Shown: positions 1-6,415, counted from the first letter of the stretch. The stretch is 6,668 nt of DNA from Muribaculaceae bacterium (GCA_021443235.1 JABUUJ010000041.1:62437-69104), one strand, 5' to 3'. Program-made: numbers and translations. The notes: generated by a model not told the origin, from the sequence alone.

Positions 1-15
1 GTGGGGATTTTTTTG

Positions 16-23
16 TAATTTTG
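16..23 (+). promoter_or_regulatory. Possible Bacteroidota -7 promoter element
   Basis: The octamer TAATTTTG matches the TAnnTTTG consensus of the -7 element used by the Bacteroidota primary sigma factor. It lies about 50 bp upstream of the rmlB start. The matching -33 TTG element would fall before the first base of the window, so it cannot be checked. The surrounding 74 bp are rich in T and G, and a short match can occur by chance there. The assignment is weak. Confidence 0.25.
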
Positions 24-74
24 TGGGTTGAAACCCTGTATTGTGTGGGGTGATGTTTAATTTATTTTTATGAT

Positions 75-1274
75 ATGAAGAGGTATTTGGTTACTGGTGC
101 GGCTGGATTTATTGGTTCGAACTATGTGAAATATATTGTGGAGAAGTGGGGCGACGATGTGCAAGTTGTTGTGCTTGACGCTCTTACTTATGCCGGCAAC
201 CTTGCTACGCTTGACGCTGAGCTGAAGCGTGGGAATGTGACGATGGTGCGTGGCGACATCGGAGACCGCGCTCTTGTGGAGCGCATCCTTGCCGAGCACG
301 ACATTGACTATATCGTGAATTTTGCTGCCGAGAGCCACGTGGACCGCAGCATTACTAATCCTCGTCTGTTTCTTGAGACCAATATCCTTGGTGCCCAGAA
401 TATGCTTGACTGTGCCCGCAAGGCGTGGCTGGTGGGCAAGGACTCGTCGGGCCTGCCGGTGTATAAGGCTGGGAAGAAGTATCTTCAGATTTCGACCGAC
501 GAGGTGTATGGCTCGCTGAGCAAGGACTATGACGAGCCCCGGGCGCTGAAGGTGACCGATGACATCAAGGATGTGATAGGCGGCCGCAAGGACATGAAGA
601 CCTACGGCGACCGCTTTTTCACCGAGGATACCCCGCTGGCGCCCCGTTCGCCCTACTCGGCGAGCAAGACCAGTGCCGACCTTATCACGATGGCTTATGC
701 CGAGACCTACGGAATGCCCGTAAACATCACTCGCTGCAGCAACAACTATGGTCCGTATCATTTCCCCGAGAAGCTGATACCGCTCATTATCAACAACATA
801 CTGCAAGGCAAGAAGTTGCCCGTGTATGGCAAGGGCGAGAATGTGCGCGACTGGCTCTATGTTGAGGATCACTGCAAAGGCATCGACATGGTGCTGCGCG
901 AGGGCAAGTTGGGCGAGGTGTACAACATAGGTGGCTTCAATGAGGAGAGCAACATCAACATTGTGAAGCAGGTAATCGCCATCATTGGTCGCATCATGCG
1001 TGAAGAGCCTGAGTATCGGCGACTGCTTTCGTGCAAGGTAGAGGATATCAACGAGGGGTTGATAGAGTTTGTCGCCGACCGCCCCGGCCACGACATGCGC
1101 TATGCGATTGATCCGTCGAAGATTGCCCGCGAGCTGGGCTGGTATCCCGAGACGCCATTCTCGGTGGGCATTGAGAAGACCGTGCGGTGGAATCTTGACA
1201 ACCGAGCGTGGGTTGAGAATGTGACCAGCGGCGACTACCAGCAGTATTACGAGCAGATGTATGGGGAGAGGTGA
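75..1274 (+). CDS. rmlB: dTDP-glucose 4,6-dehydratase RmlB
   Basis: This cytoplasmic NAD+-dependent extended-SDR enzyme converts dTDP-glucose to dTDP-4-keto-6-deoxyglucose, the branch point for rhamnose and for dTDP-aminodeoxysugars. The 399-residue product starts with a Rossmann strand and the cofactor motif GAAGFIG at residues 8-14. The catalytic T-D-E triad is at T141, D142 and E143, in the context STDEVYGS. The YxxxK pair is Y194 and K198, in SPYSASK. Downstream family motifs NNYGPYHFPEKLIP and VRDWLYVEDHC are intact. It is longer than the roughly 355-361 residues of enterobacterial RmlB. About 19 extra residues lie between the triad and the catalytic Tyr, about 8 more lie upstream of the triad, and more lie around 305-325. 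The ATG at 75 places the Rossmann strand at the N-terminus. An ATG at 70 runs straight into a stop. No Shine-Dalgarno is visible, only A/T-rich DNA as is usual in Bacteroidota. rmlA follows after 74 bp, consistent with the same pathway. Confidence 0.96.
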   Translation: MKRYLVTGAAGFIGSNYVKYIVEKWGDDVQVVVLDALTYAGNLATLDAELKRGNVTMVRGDIGDRALVERILAEHDIDYIVNFAAESHVDRSITNPRLFLETNILGAQNMLDCARKAWLVGKDSSGLPVYKAGKKYLQISTDEVYGSLSKDYDEPRALKVTDDIKDVIGGRKDMKTYGDRFFTEDTPLAPRSPYSASKTSADLITMAYAETYGMPVNITRCSNNYGPYHFPEKLIPLIINNILQGKKLPVYGKGENVRDWLYVEDHCKGIDMVLREGKLGEVYNIGGFNEESNINIVKQVIAIIGRIMREEPEYRRLLSCKVEDINEGLIEFVADRPGHDMRYAIDPSKIARELGWYPETPFSVGIEKTVRWNLDNRAWVENVTSGDYQQYYEQMYGER

Positions 1275-1279
1275 TTTTC

Positions 1280-1297
1280 GACTTTGACTTTGACTTT
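1280..1297 (+). repeat. Three tandem copies of the hexamer GACTTT
   Basis: Three perfect head-to-tail GACTTT copies begin just after the rmlB stop, inside the 74 bp rmlB-rmlA gap (1275-1348). The rest of the gap is A/T-rich and ends in TTAGATAGTT just before the rmlA ATG. I see no hairpin terminator and no clear TAnnTTTG promoter element in it, so read-through from rmlB to rmlA is plausible. The repeat may be simple slippage sequence, and I infer no function. Confidence 0.5.
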
Positions 1298-1348
1298 GGC
1301 TGGGGATGATTTGATTTTATATAGATATTTATTGAATATTAGATAGTT

Positions 1349-2233
1349 ATGAAAGGAATTGTATTGGCGGGCGGTTCAGGGACACGCCTCTACCCTATCA
1401 CGAAGGGCATCAGCAAGCAGCTTATCCCGATTTATGACAAGCCGATGGTGTATTATCCCATCTCGGTGCTGATGCTTGCTGGCATACGCGAGATTCTTAT
1501 CATCTCGACGCCCCACGACTTGCCGCAATTTGAGCGCCTGCTGGGCACTGGCGAGGAGATTGGAGTGAAGTTCGGCTATGCCGTTCAGCCGAGTCCCGAC
1601 GGACTGGCTCAGGCGTTTATCATCGGCGAGGAGTTTATTGGCGACGACAGCGTGTGCCTTGTGCTGGGCGACAACATATTTTATGGCCAGAGCTTCACAA
1701 GGATGCTGATGGATGCGGTAAAGGTCACCGACACAAGCAAATGCGCGACGCTGTTTGCCTATCCCGTTAAGGATCCCAACCGCTTTGGCGTGGTGGCATT
1801 TGACGAGAGCGGTCGTGCGACGAGCATCGTTGAGAAGCCCGAGCATCCCGAGTCGAACTACGCCGTTACAGGCCTTTACTTCTATCCTAACGACGTGATT
1901 AACGTGGCCAAGAGCATTAAGCCGTCGGCTCGTGGCGAGCTGGAGATCACGACCGTGAACCAGAGCTATCTGGCCGAGGACCGCGTGCGCGTGATGACGC
2001 TGGGTCGCGGCTTTGCGTGGCTTGACACCGGCACCGACGACTCGATGCTGAACGCGTCGAACTTTATCCAGACGATTGAGACGATGCAGGGCGTGCAAGT
2101 GGCTGCGCTTGAGGAGATTTCGTTCCGCAAGGGCTGGATTACCGCCGAGCAGCTGATTGAGCTTGCGACACCTATGGCGAAGAACCACTATGGGCAGTAT
2201 CTGCTGAATTTGGGCATGAATGGACTGGAGTAA
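1349..2233 (+). CDS. rmlA: Glucose-1-phosphate thymidylyltransferase RmlA
   Basis: This cytoplasmic enzyme joins glucose-1-phosphate and dTTP to give dTDP-glucose and pyrophosphate, the substrate for the adjacent RmlB. The 294-residue length is typical of the family. The nucleotide-binding loop GGSGTRLYP spans residues 8-16 and is followed by SKQLIPIYDKPMVYYP. The LGDNIFYG motif carries the metal-binding Asp at D108. VEKP is at residues 161-164. The second metal-binding Asp is D226, in AWLDTGTDDSM. All key residues expected for RmlA are present. The start is fixed by the N-terminal MKGIVLAGGSGTR, where the first strand begins immediately. The 3' end overlaps the next gene by 14 bp in a different frame, which implies translational coupling. 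No rmlC or rmlD accompanies it, so the dTDP-glucose appears destined for an amino sugar rather than rhamnose. Confidence 0.97.
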   Translation: MKGIVLAGGSGTRLYPITKGISKQLIPIYDKPMVYYPISVLMLAGIREILIISTPHDLPQFERLLGTGEEIGVKFGYAVQPSPDGLAQAFIIGEEFIGDDSVCLVLGDNIFYGQSFTRMLMDAVKVTDTSKCATLFAYPVKDPNRFGVVAFDESGRATSIVEKPEHPESNYAVTGLYFYPNDVINVAKSIKPSARGELEITTVNQSYLAEDRVRVMTLGRGFAWLDTGTDDSMLNASNFIQTIETMQGVQVAALEEISFRKGWITAEQLIELATPMAKNHYGQYLLNLGMNGLE

Positions 2234-2624
2234 GCCACAAATAATCAAACTGCCGAAGGTGACCGACCCTCGCGGCAACCTGTCGATAGTGGAGAGCGAG
2301 GAGCATGTGCCGTTTGACATCAAGCGCGCCTACTGGATATATGACGTGCCTGGCGGCGAGGAGCGTGGCGGCCATGCGTTCAAGGTTCAGGATGAGTTCA
2401 TTATTGCGCTGTCGGGCAGCTTTGACGTGGTGCTTAACGACGGCACAGGCGAGCAGCGCTATCACATGAACCGCGCCTACTTTGGGCTGTATGTGCCCCA
2501 CATGACATGGCGCCGAATCGACAATTTTTCGACCAACTCGGTGGTGTATGTGCTGTCGAGCGAGAAGTATGACCCTGAAGACTATATTGAAGATTTTGAG
2601 GAGTTTATAAACAGCAAAAGATAA
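2220..2624 (+). CDS. FdtA/QdtA-type dTDP-4-keto-6-deoxyhexose 3,4-ketoisomerase, copy 1
   Basis: This is a 134-residue single-domain cupin of the FdtA/QdtA (WxcM-like) family. Known members move the keto group of dTDP-4-keto-6-deoxyglucose from C4 to C3, producing the substrate of a 3-aminotransferase. The alignable core runs from TDPRGNL (residues 15-21), through PFDIKRAYWIYDVPGGEERGG, to GSFDVVLNDG, NRAYFGLYVP and the C-terminal LSSEKYDPEDY. By recalled alignment with Aneurinibacillus FdtA, the two active-site histidines (H49 and H51 there) correspond to H52 and F54 here, so the second His is replaced by Phe (GGHAFK). The enzyme may therefore be altered, inactive alone, or work with the adjacent paralog. 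It overlaps rmlA by 14 bp, and its stop shares one base with the next start (TAATG). Whether the product would be galacto (FdtA) or gluco (QdtA) configured cannot be read from the sequence. Confidence 0.88.
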   Translation: MDWSKPQIIKLPKVTDPRGNLSIVESEEHVPFDIKRAYWIYDVPGGEERGGHAFKVQDEFIIALSGSFDVVLNDGTGEQRYHMNRAYFGLYVPHMTWRRIDNFSTNSVVYVLSSEKYDPEDYIEDFEEFINSKR

Positions 2625-3067
2625 TGGGAACGGGAGTGAATCCATATTTAACGTCGAGCGTTGACAACTGCCGGGTGATAGAGTTGGAGCGGCATAGGCA
2701 CGTCAATGGCAACCTCACGGTAGTGGAGGACCACGGTGCTGTGCCGTTCAAGATACGCCGCACCTATTACCTCTATGACATTCCGGGCGGCGAGGAACGA
2801 GGCGGACATTCCCACTATGCACTATATCAGCTGGTTGTGGCGATAAGCGGCAGCTTTGACGTGGTGCTTGACGACGGCGTGAAGCAGCGCACGGTGACAC
2901 TGAACCGTCCCTATCAGGGTCTGATTATCACGCCCGGAATATGGCGAGTGCTGAACAACTTCACCTCGGGCGCGGTGTGCATGGTGCTTGCCAGCGAGCA
3001 CTACGACGAGAGCGACTACACGCGCGAATACAGTGATTTCCTTGAACTTACACAATCAAAGCGATGA
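2624..3067 (+). CDS. FdtA/QdtA-type dTDP-4-keto-6-deoxyhexose 3,4-ketoisomerase, copy 2
   Basis: This 147-residue cupin is paralogous to the gene just upstream. Both share the block YD(V/I)PGGEERGGH, the GSFDVVL strand, an NRxYxGL segment and a closing SExYDxxDY motif. It keeps both family histidines, H62 and H64 (GGHSH), so it is the better candidate for the catalytic isomerase. It differs from the family in the N-terminal D-x-R-G-N-L motif, which reads HVNGNL at residues 26-31, so the Asp and Arg are replaced by His and Asn. It has about ten more N-terminal residues than copy 1. The ATG at 2624 overlaps the preceding stop, and the 3' end overlaps the aminotransferase start as ATGA. Both overlaps indicate translational coupling. 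Its substrate is presumably dTDP-4-keto-6-deoxyglucose, inferred from the neighbouring rmlA/rmlB and aminotransferase genes. Confidence 0.88.
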   Translation: MGTGVNPYLTSSVDNCRVIELERHRHVNGNLTVVEDHGAVPFKIRRTYYLYDIPGGEERGGHSHYALYQLVVAISGSFDVVLDDGVKQRTVTLNRPYQGLIITPGIWRVLNNFTSGAVCMVLASEHYDESDYTREYSDFLELTQSKR

Positions 3068-4191
3068 GCAAAAGATATCCGTTTTTGAGCCTGAAAGCGG
3101 CAAATGAGCCATACGAGGCCGAACTGAAACAAGCCGTTACCAGCGTCATCGACTCAGGCTGGTATCTGCATGGGCAGCAAAGCGAGCAACTTGAGCAAGA
3201 GATTGCCGCGTTGTGCCAGGTGAAGCACTGCATAGCAGTGAGCAACGGCCTTGACGCACTGCGACTTATCTTGCGATCCTACATAGAAATGGGCAGGCTG
3301 CGTCGCGGCGACAAAGTGGTGGTGCCCGGCAACACATTTGTGGCGTCGGTGCTGGCGGTGAGCGACAACGGGCTGGAGCCTGTGCTGTGCGACATCGACC
3401 CAGTGACGATGAACATGGACAGCCGTTGCCTCGAACGCCTCGTCACGCCAGAGGTGAAGGCGTTGATGCCAGTGCATCTGTACGGCACACCATGCTGGGA
3501 TGAGCGACTTGTGGAAATTGCTCAGACACATGGACTTATAGTGATAGAAGACAATGCGCAGGCCATTGGCGCGACGGCTGCCGTCGATGGCATGAACGGC
3601 ACACGCATCACTGGCGGCCTTGGGCATGCGGCAGGCATTAGTTTCTATCCCACCAAGAACCTTGGGGCGCTGGGCGACGCCGGTGCAGTCACTACCAACG
3701 ACGACACGCTTGCCGCCACCGTGCGCGCGCTTGCGTCATACGGCAGCGACCGCCGCTATCACAACATCTACCGAGGCCTGAACTGCCGCATCGACGAGAT
3801 GCAAGCCGCCATGCTGCGTGTGAAGCTGCGTCACCTTGACGAGGAAAATGCTCGTCGCGACGCTATCGCAAGCGCTTATAATGAGGCAATTAAGAGCGAG
3901 AACGTCATCGTTCCGGCACGTCTTGCTGGCTTGAGGCAGGTGTGGCATCAGTATGTGATTAGGGTGAGAAACGGCCGCGACGCATTCCGCGAGAGACTTG
4001 AGCAGATGGGCGTGGGCACCGACATCCACTATGCTACCCCACCCCACAAGCAGCCTTGCTACAGCGACCTGCTTCACTCAGAACTTCCCGTGACCGAGCA
4101 ACTTGCCGACGAGATTGTGAGCCTTCCAATCGCCCACCCTATCACAGTTGACGATGCTCGCGCCATTGCCGGGATTATCAATCAGTTATAA
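3064..4191 (+). CDS. DegT/DnrJ/EryC1-family PLP sugar aminotransferase (FdtB/QdtB-like)
   Basis: This 375-residue fold-type I PLP enzyme has the full length of sugar-nucleotide aminotransferases. Its likely role is to convert the dTDP-3-keto-6-deoxyhexose made by the upstream isomerases into a dTDP-3-amino-3,6-dideoxyhexose (Fuc3N or Qui3N type), with glutamate as the usual amino donor. The N-terminal PFLSLKAANEPYEAELKQA and the substrate-entry motif DSGWYLHG are typical. SNGLDALRLIL forms the PLP-phosphate region. D163, in VIEDNAQAIGA, would contact the pyridine nitrogen. K198, in SFYPTKNLGALGDAG, is the Schiff-base lysine. The NCRIDEMQAA segment and a C-terminal HYATPPHKQPCY are also conserved features. 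The start overlaps the copy 2 stop (ATGA), and MBOAT begins 9 bp after its stop. The 3-amino specificity is inferred from the ketoisomerase neighbours; the family also contains 4-aminotransferases. Confidence 0.93.
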   Translation: MSKRYPFLSLKAANEPYEAELKQAVTSVIDSGWYLHGQQSEQLEQEIAALCQVKHCIAVSNGLDALRLILRSYIEMGRLRRGDKVVVPGNTFVASVLAVSDNGLEPVLCDIDPVTMNMDSRCLERLVTPEVKALMPVHLYGTPCWDERLVEIAQTHGLIVIEDNAQAIGATAAVDGMNGTRITGGLGHAAGISFYPTKNLGALGDAGAVTTNDDTLAATVRALASYGSDRRYHNIYRGLNCRIDEMQAAMLRVKLRHLDEENARRDAIASAYNEAIKSENVIVPARLAGLRQVWHQYVIRVRNGRDAFRERLEQMGVGTDIHYATPPHKQPCYSDLLHSELPVTEQLADEIVSLPIAHPITVDDARAIAGIINQL

Positions 4192-4200
4192 GAAGATTTT

Positions 4201-5520
4201 ATGCAGTTTGACTCAATCGTTTACGCAATGTTCTTGCCGCTGGTGTTTGTGCTATACTGGGCACTTGCCAAGCACAGGAAGTGTCAAAACGTATTGCTGC
4301 TCGTTGCCAGCTACACGTTCTATGGCTGGTGGGACTGGCGCTTCCTGGGACTCATCTTTGCCACTACGCTTACCACATGGGCATCGGGCCTGGCGATAGA
4401 GCGCTGGGGCAACCGCAAGAGATTGTGGACCGCGGCGAGCGTTGTGTTTAACCTGGGCATACTGTTCACATTCAAGTATTTCAATTTCTTTGTTGACGGG
4501 ATGCGCCTGCTGCTCGCCAGCGTGGGGATGGAGGCCGACTGGGTGACGCTCAACCTTGTGTTGCCCGTGGGCATCTCGTTCTACACCTTCCAGGCCTTAA
4601 GCTACACCATCGACGTGAAGCGCGGCGAGGTAAAAGCGACTCGCGATCTCGTGGCGTTTATGGTTTACATAGCGTTTTTCCCGCAGCTCGTTGCTGGCCC
4701 CATTGAGCGCGCCAAGAACCTGCTGCCGCAGTTTCTGAGGAACAAGGAGTGGGACTATGGCGTTGCTGTGGTGGGAATGCGCCAGATTTTGTGGGGACTG
4801 ACCAAGAAAGTCGTGGTTGCCGACACGCTGGGCGGCTATCTCGACACCATGCTATATAACGCTGGGAGCCAGAGTGCCAGCACCATTGTGATGGCTGCGA
4901 TTATCTTTGCGACACAGATTTATGCCGACTTTTCGGGCTATAGCGACATCGCCATTGGTTCGGCGCGGTTGCTCAACATACGGCTTAGTGCCAATTTCAA
5001 GTACCCTTACTTCTCGCGGTCGTGGAGCGAGTACTGGACCCGGTGGCACGTCACGCTGATGACGTGGTTGCGCACCTATGTGTACATTCCGCTGGGCGGA
5101 AGCCGCTGCTCGCGGTGGCGCACAGCGTTGAACGTGATGATTGTATTTGCCATTTCGGGGCTATGGCATGGAGCCAATGTCACCTACGTGCTGTGGGGCA
5201 TCTCGTGTGGAGTGCTGATGCTTCCTCACATTTTTATCGGGAAGACCAAGCCCAGTGGCGTTGCCACATGGCGTGACCTGCACAAGTGCCTGGTGATCTT
5301 TGCGTTGGCAAGCGTCACATTCCTCATTTTCAGGGCCAATAACCTGACACAACTGAGCGATATGTGCCATGCGCTGGTGCATGGCAGCTGGCTTGCGGTG
5401 CCCATGGGCATCTCGGCGCTTGAGTTTATTGTTCCGCTTGCTGTGGTCGACTGGCTGGGCCGTCGCCACGAGTTCCCGCTTGAGCATCTGCCCATGCCCA
5501 CATGGAGCTATCAAGATTGA
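4201..5520 (+). CDS. AlgI-like MBOAT O-acyltransferase, C-terminus truncated at the junction
   Basis: This polytopic inner-membrane protein of the membrane-bound O-acyltransferase family resembles AlgI, whose relatives help transfer acetyl groups to exported polysaccharides. Many hydrophobic segments are visible (about 7-23, 47-65, 76-92, 117-135, 150-168, 228-242, 308-322, 362-378 and 402-418). The family motifs are in order: ASYTFYGWWDWRF near 36-48, LPVGISFYTFQALSYTID at 121-138, FFPQLVAGPIER at 159-170, DFSGYSDIAIG at 243-253, SEYWTRWHVTL with H283, YIPLGGSR, and SGLWHGAN with H323, the invariant candidate catalytic His. The protein stops at residue 439, just after FPLEHLPMPTW. Relatives I recall continue for roughly 30-45 more residues with another membrane helix. 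The final SYQD and stop codon are read from the foreign DNA beyond the junction. An SGNH partner protein (AlgJ/AlgX-like) would be expected downstream and is absent for the same reason. Confidence 0.92.
   Translation: MQFDSIVYAMFLPLVFVLYWALAKHRKCQNVLLLVASYTFYGWWDWRFLGLIFATTLTTWASGLAIERWGNRKRLWTAASVVFNLGILFTFKYFNFFVDGMRLLLASVGMEADWVTLNLVLPVGISFYTFQALSYTIDVKRGEVKATRDLVAFMVYIAFFPQLVAGPIERAKNLLPQFLRNKEWDYGVAVVGMRQILWGLTKKVVVADTLGGYLDTMLYNAGSQSASTIVMAAIIFATQIYADFSGYSDIAIGSARLLNIRLSANFKYPYFSRSWSEYWTRWHVTLMTWLRTYVYIPLGGSRCSRWRTALNVMIVFAISGLWHGANVTYVLWGISCGVLMLPHIFIGKTKPSGVATWRDLHKCLVIFALASVTFLIFRANNLTQLSDMCHALVHGSWLAVPMGISALEFIVPLAVVDWLGRRHEFPLEHLPMPTWSYQD
5500..5515. other. Junction between two genomes, probably an assembly chimera
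   Basis: Two genes are broken at the same point. Upstream, the MBOAT frame is recognisable up to residue W434 (5503-5505), then reads four non-family residues and a stop. Downstream, a different frame becomes recognisable as butyrate kinase from about 5504 (GAIKIDQAMINFL). Across the same point arginine codon use flips. MBOAT has AGA once among its many Arg codons, whereas the kinase part has seven AGA and one CGT. Glycine and threonine shift towards GGA and ACA. No insertion sequence, inverted repeat, tRNA or duplicated target is visible, and the exact base cannot be fixed. Confidence 0.85.
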
Positions 5521-6397
5521 CCAGGCTATGATCAACTTCCTCACAAGACCTGAGGACACAGCTAAGCATGCATCACTTCTCGGAAGCATGGTAGCATTCG
5601 AACTCTCAAAGAAGTACGGATGTCTCGCTTGCGTTTATGACGCTATCGGAACAGATGAGAAGATGCCAATCGCAAGAGTATCCGGAGTTGTTGAGATTCC
5701 TCATTTCACAGTAGGACATACACTCAACACAAGAGCTATGGCTATCAAGTGCGCTGAGGAGAAACTTGGAAAGAAGTTTGAGGAGTGCACATTCATAGTT
5801 GCTCACCTTGGTGGCGGAAGCTCAATCCGTCTATACAAGGACGGTGTTAACATCGATTCTGTAAATGATGATGAGGGTAACTTCACTCCTGAGAGAGGCG
5901 GCGGAGTACCTGCAAAGGAACTCATCAATCTCTGCTACTCAGGAAAGTACACTGCAAAGGAAGCTATGAAGCTTATCCACGGTGCCGGCGGACTTAAGGC
6001 TCACCTCGGAACAACAGATGCTATCACTGTTGAGAAGATGATCGAGGATGGAGATGAGTATGCTAAGATCGTTTACGAGGCAATGGCTTTCAACATCGGT
6101 AAGGATATCGCTAAGCTCTCAGCTGTAGTAGCAGGAAAGGTTGACAGAATCATCCTCACAGGTGGAATCGCTTACTCAAAGTTCATCACAAGCTATGTAC
6201 AGAAGATGGTAGAGTTCATCGCACCTGTTGAGATTATGGCAGGTGAGTACGAGATGGAGGCTCTCGCAGCAGGCGCTCTCAGAGTTGCTGAGGGCAAGGA
6301 AGAGCTTCAGGACTTCCAGGCTATCTACGATGCATCAGTTGACAGAATCAGCATCATTCCAGGAGTTGCTCCGGGAACAACACCATACGCAAAGTAG
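5504..6397 (+). CDS. buk: Butyrate kinase family acid kinase, 5'-truncated
   Basis: This is the C-terminal 297 codons of an ASKHA-fold acid kinase. Butyrate kinase interconverts butyryl phosphate and ADP with butyrate and ATP in the cytoplasm of butyrate-forming anaerobes. Recognisable parts are AKHASLLGSM, IARVSG, the phosphate-binding loop AHLGGGSS (about 5801-5824), PERGGGVP (about 5888-5911), NLCYSGKYT, and the C-terminal adenosine-region motif ILTGGIAYSK (about 6152-6181). By recalled alignment with Clostridium acetobutylicum Buk (355 residues), about 80-84 N-terminal residues are missing, including the NPGSTSTK motif. A methionine-initiated reading from 5369 is artificial because its first 45 codons lie in MBOAT DNA. 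The protein is divergent (VYDAIGTDE where classical Buk has VDPVVVDE) and carries about 20 extra C-terminal residues, so a related short- or branched-chain acid kinase is possible. Codon use is unlike the genes to its left. Confidence 0.85.
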   Translation, partial: GAIKIDQAMINFLTRPEDTAKHASLLGSMVAFELSKKYGCLACVYDAIGTDEKMPIARVSGVVEIPHFTVGHTLNTRAMAIKCAEEKLGKKFEECTFIVAHLGGGSSIRLYKDGVNIDSVNDDEGNFTPERGGGVPAKELINLCYSGKYTAKEAMKLIHGAGGLKAHLGTTDAITVEKMIEDGDEYAKIVYEAMAFNIGKDIAKLSAVVAGKVDRIILTGGIAYSKFITSYVQKMVEFIAPVEIMAGEYEMEALAAGALRVAEGKEELQDFQAIYDASVDRISIIPGVAPGTTPYAK

Positions 6398-6415
6398 TAT
6401 TTTGTGAATAAGGTC

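Noticed and set aside
70..78. Alternative ATG at 70 for rmlB
   Set aside because: It reads ATG ATA TGA and stops at once. The ATG at 75 gives the conserved MKRYLVTGAAGFIG start.
57..1091. Long open frame on the minus strand opposite rmlB (344 codons)
   Set aside because: It is a mirror of a strongly biased coding strand. Its translation shows no recognisable domain, while the + strand encodes an intact RmlB with all catalytic residues.
1376..2323. Long minus-strand open frame opposite rmlA (315 codons)
   Set aside because: Composition-driven shadow of rmlA. The protein is His/Arg-rich, has no family motif, and runs across the boundary of two real genes.
2415..2869. A 21-base identical direct repeat (2415-2435 and 2849-2869)
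   Set aside because: It encodes the shared GSFDVVL strand of the two paralogous isomerases and is explained by gene duplication, not by a separate repeat element.
4148..4399. Small + strand frame overlapping the aminotransferase end and the MBOAT start
   Set aside because: It lies out of frame inside two well-supported genes and has no recognisable content.
5369..5520. Programmed frameshift or genuine overlap between MBOAT and the downstream gene
   Set aside because: Both proteins are truncated relative to their families, and codon use and taxonomic character change at the same point, which an overlap or frameshift does not explain.
5500..5520. Genuine horizontal transfer or insertion site
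   Set aside because: No transposase, terminal inverted repeats, direct repeats, integrase or tRNA is seen on either side. An assembly chimera explains the data with fewer assumptions, although read data are needed to be certain.
5369..6397. A single 342-codon + frame spanning the end of MBOAT and the kinase
   Set aside because: Its first 45 codons are MBOAT DNA read out of frame. Kinase homology begins only at about 5504, so this is an artefact of the join and not a fusion protein.
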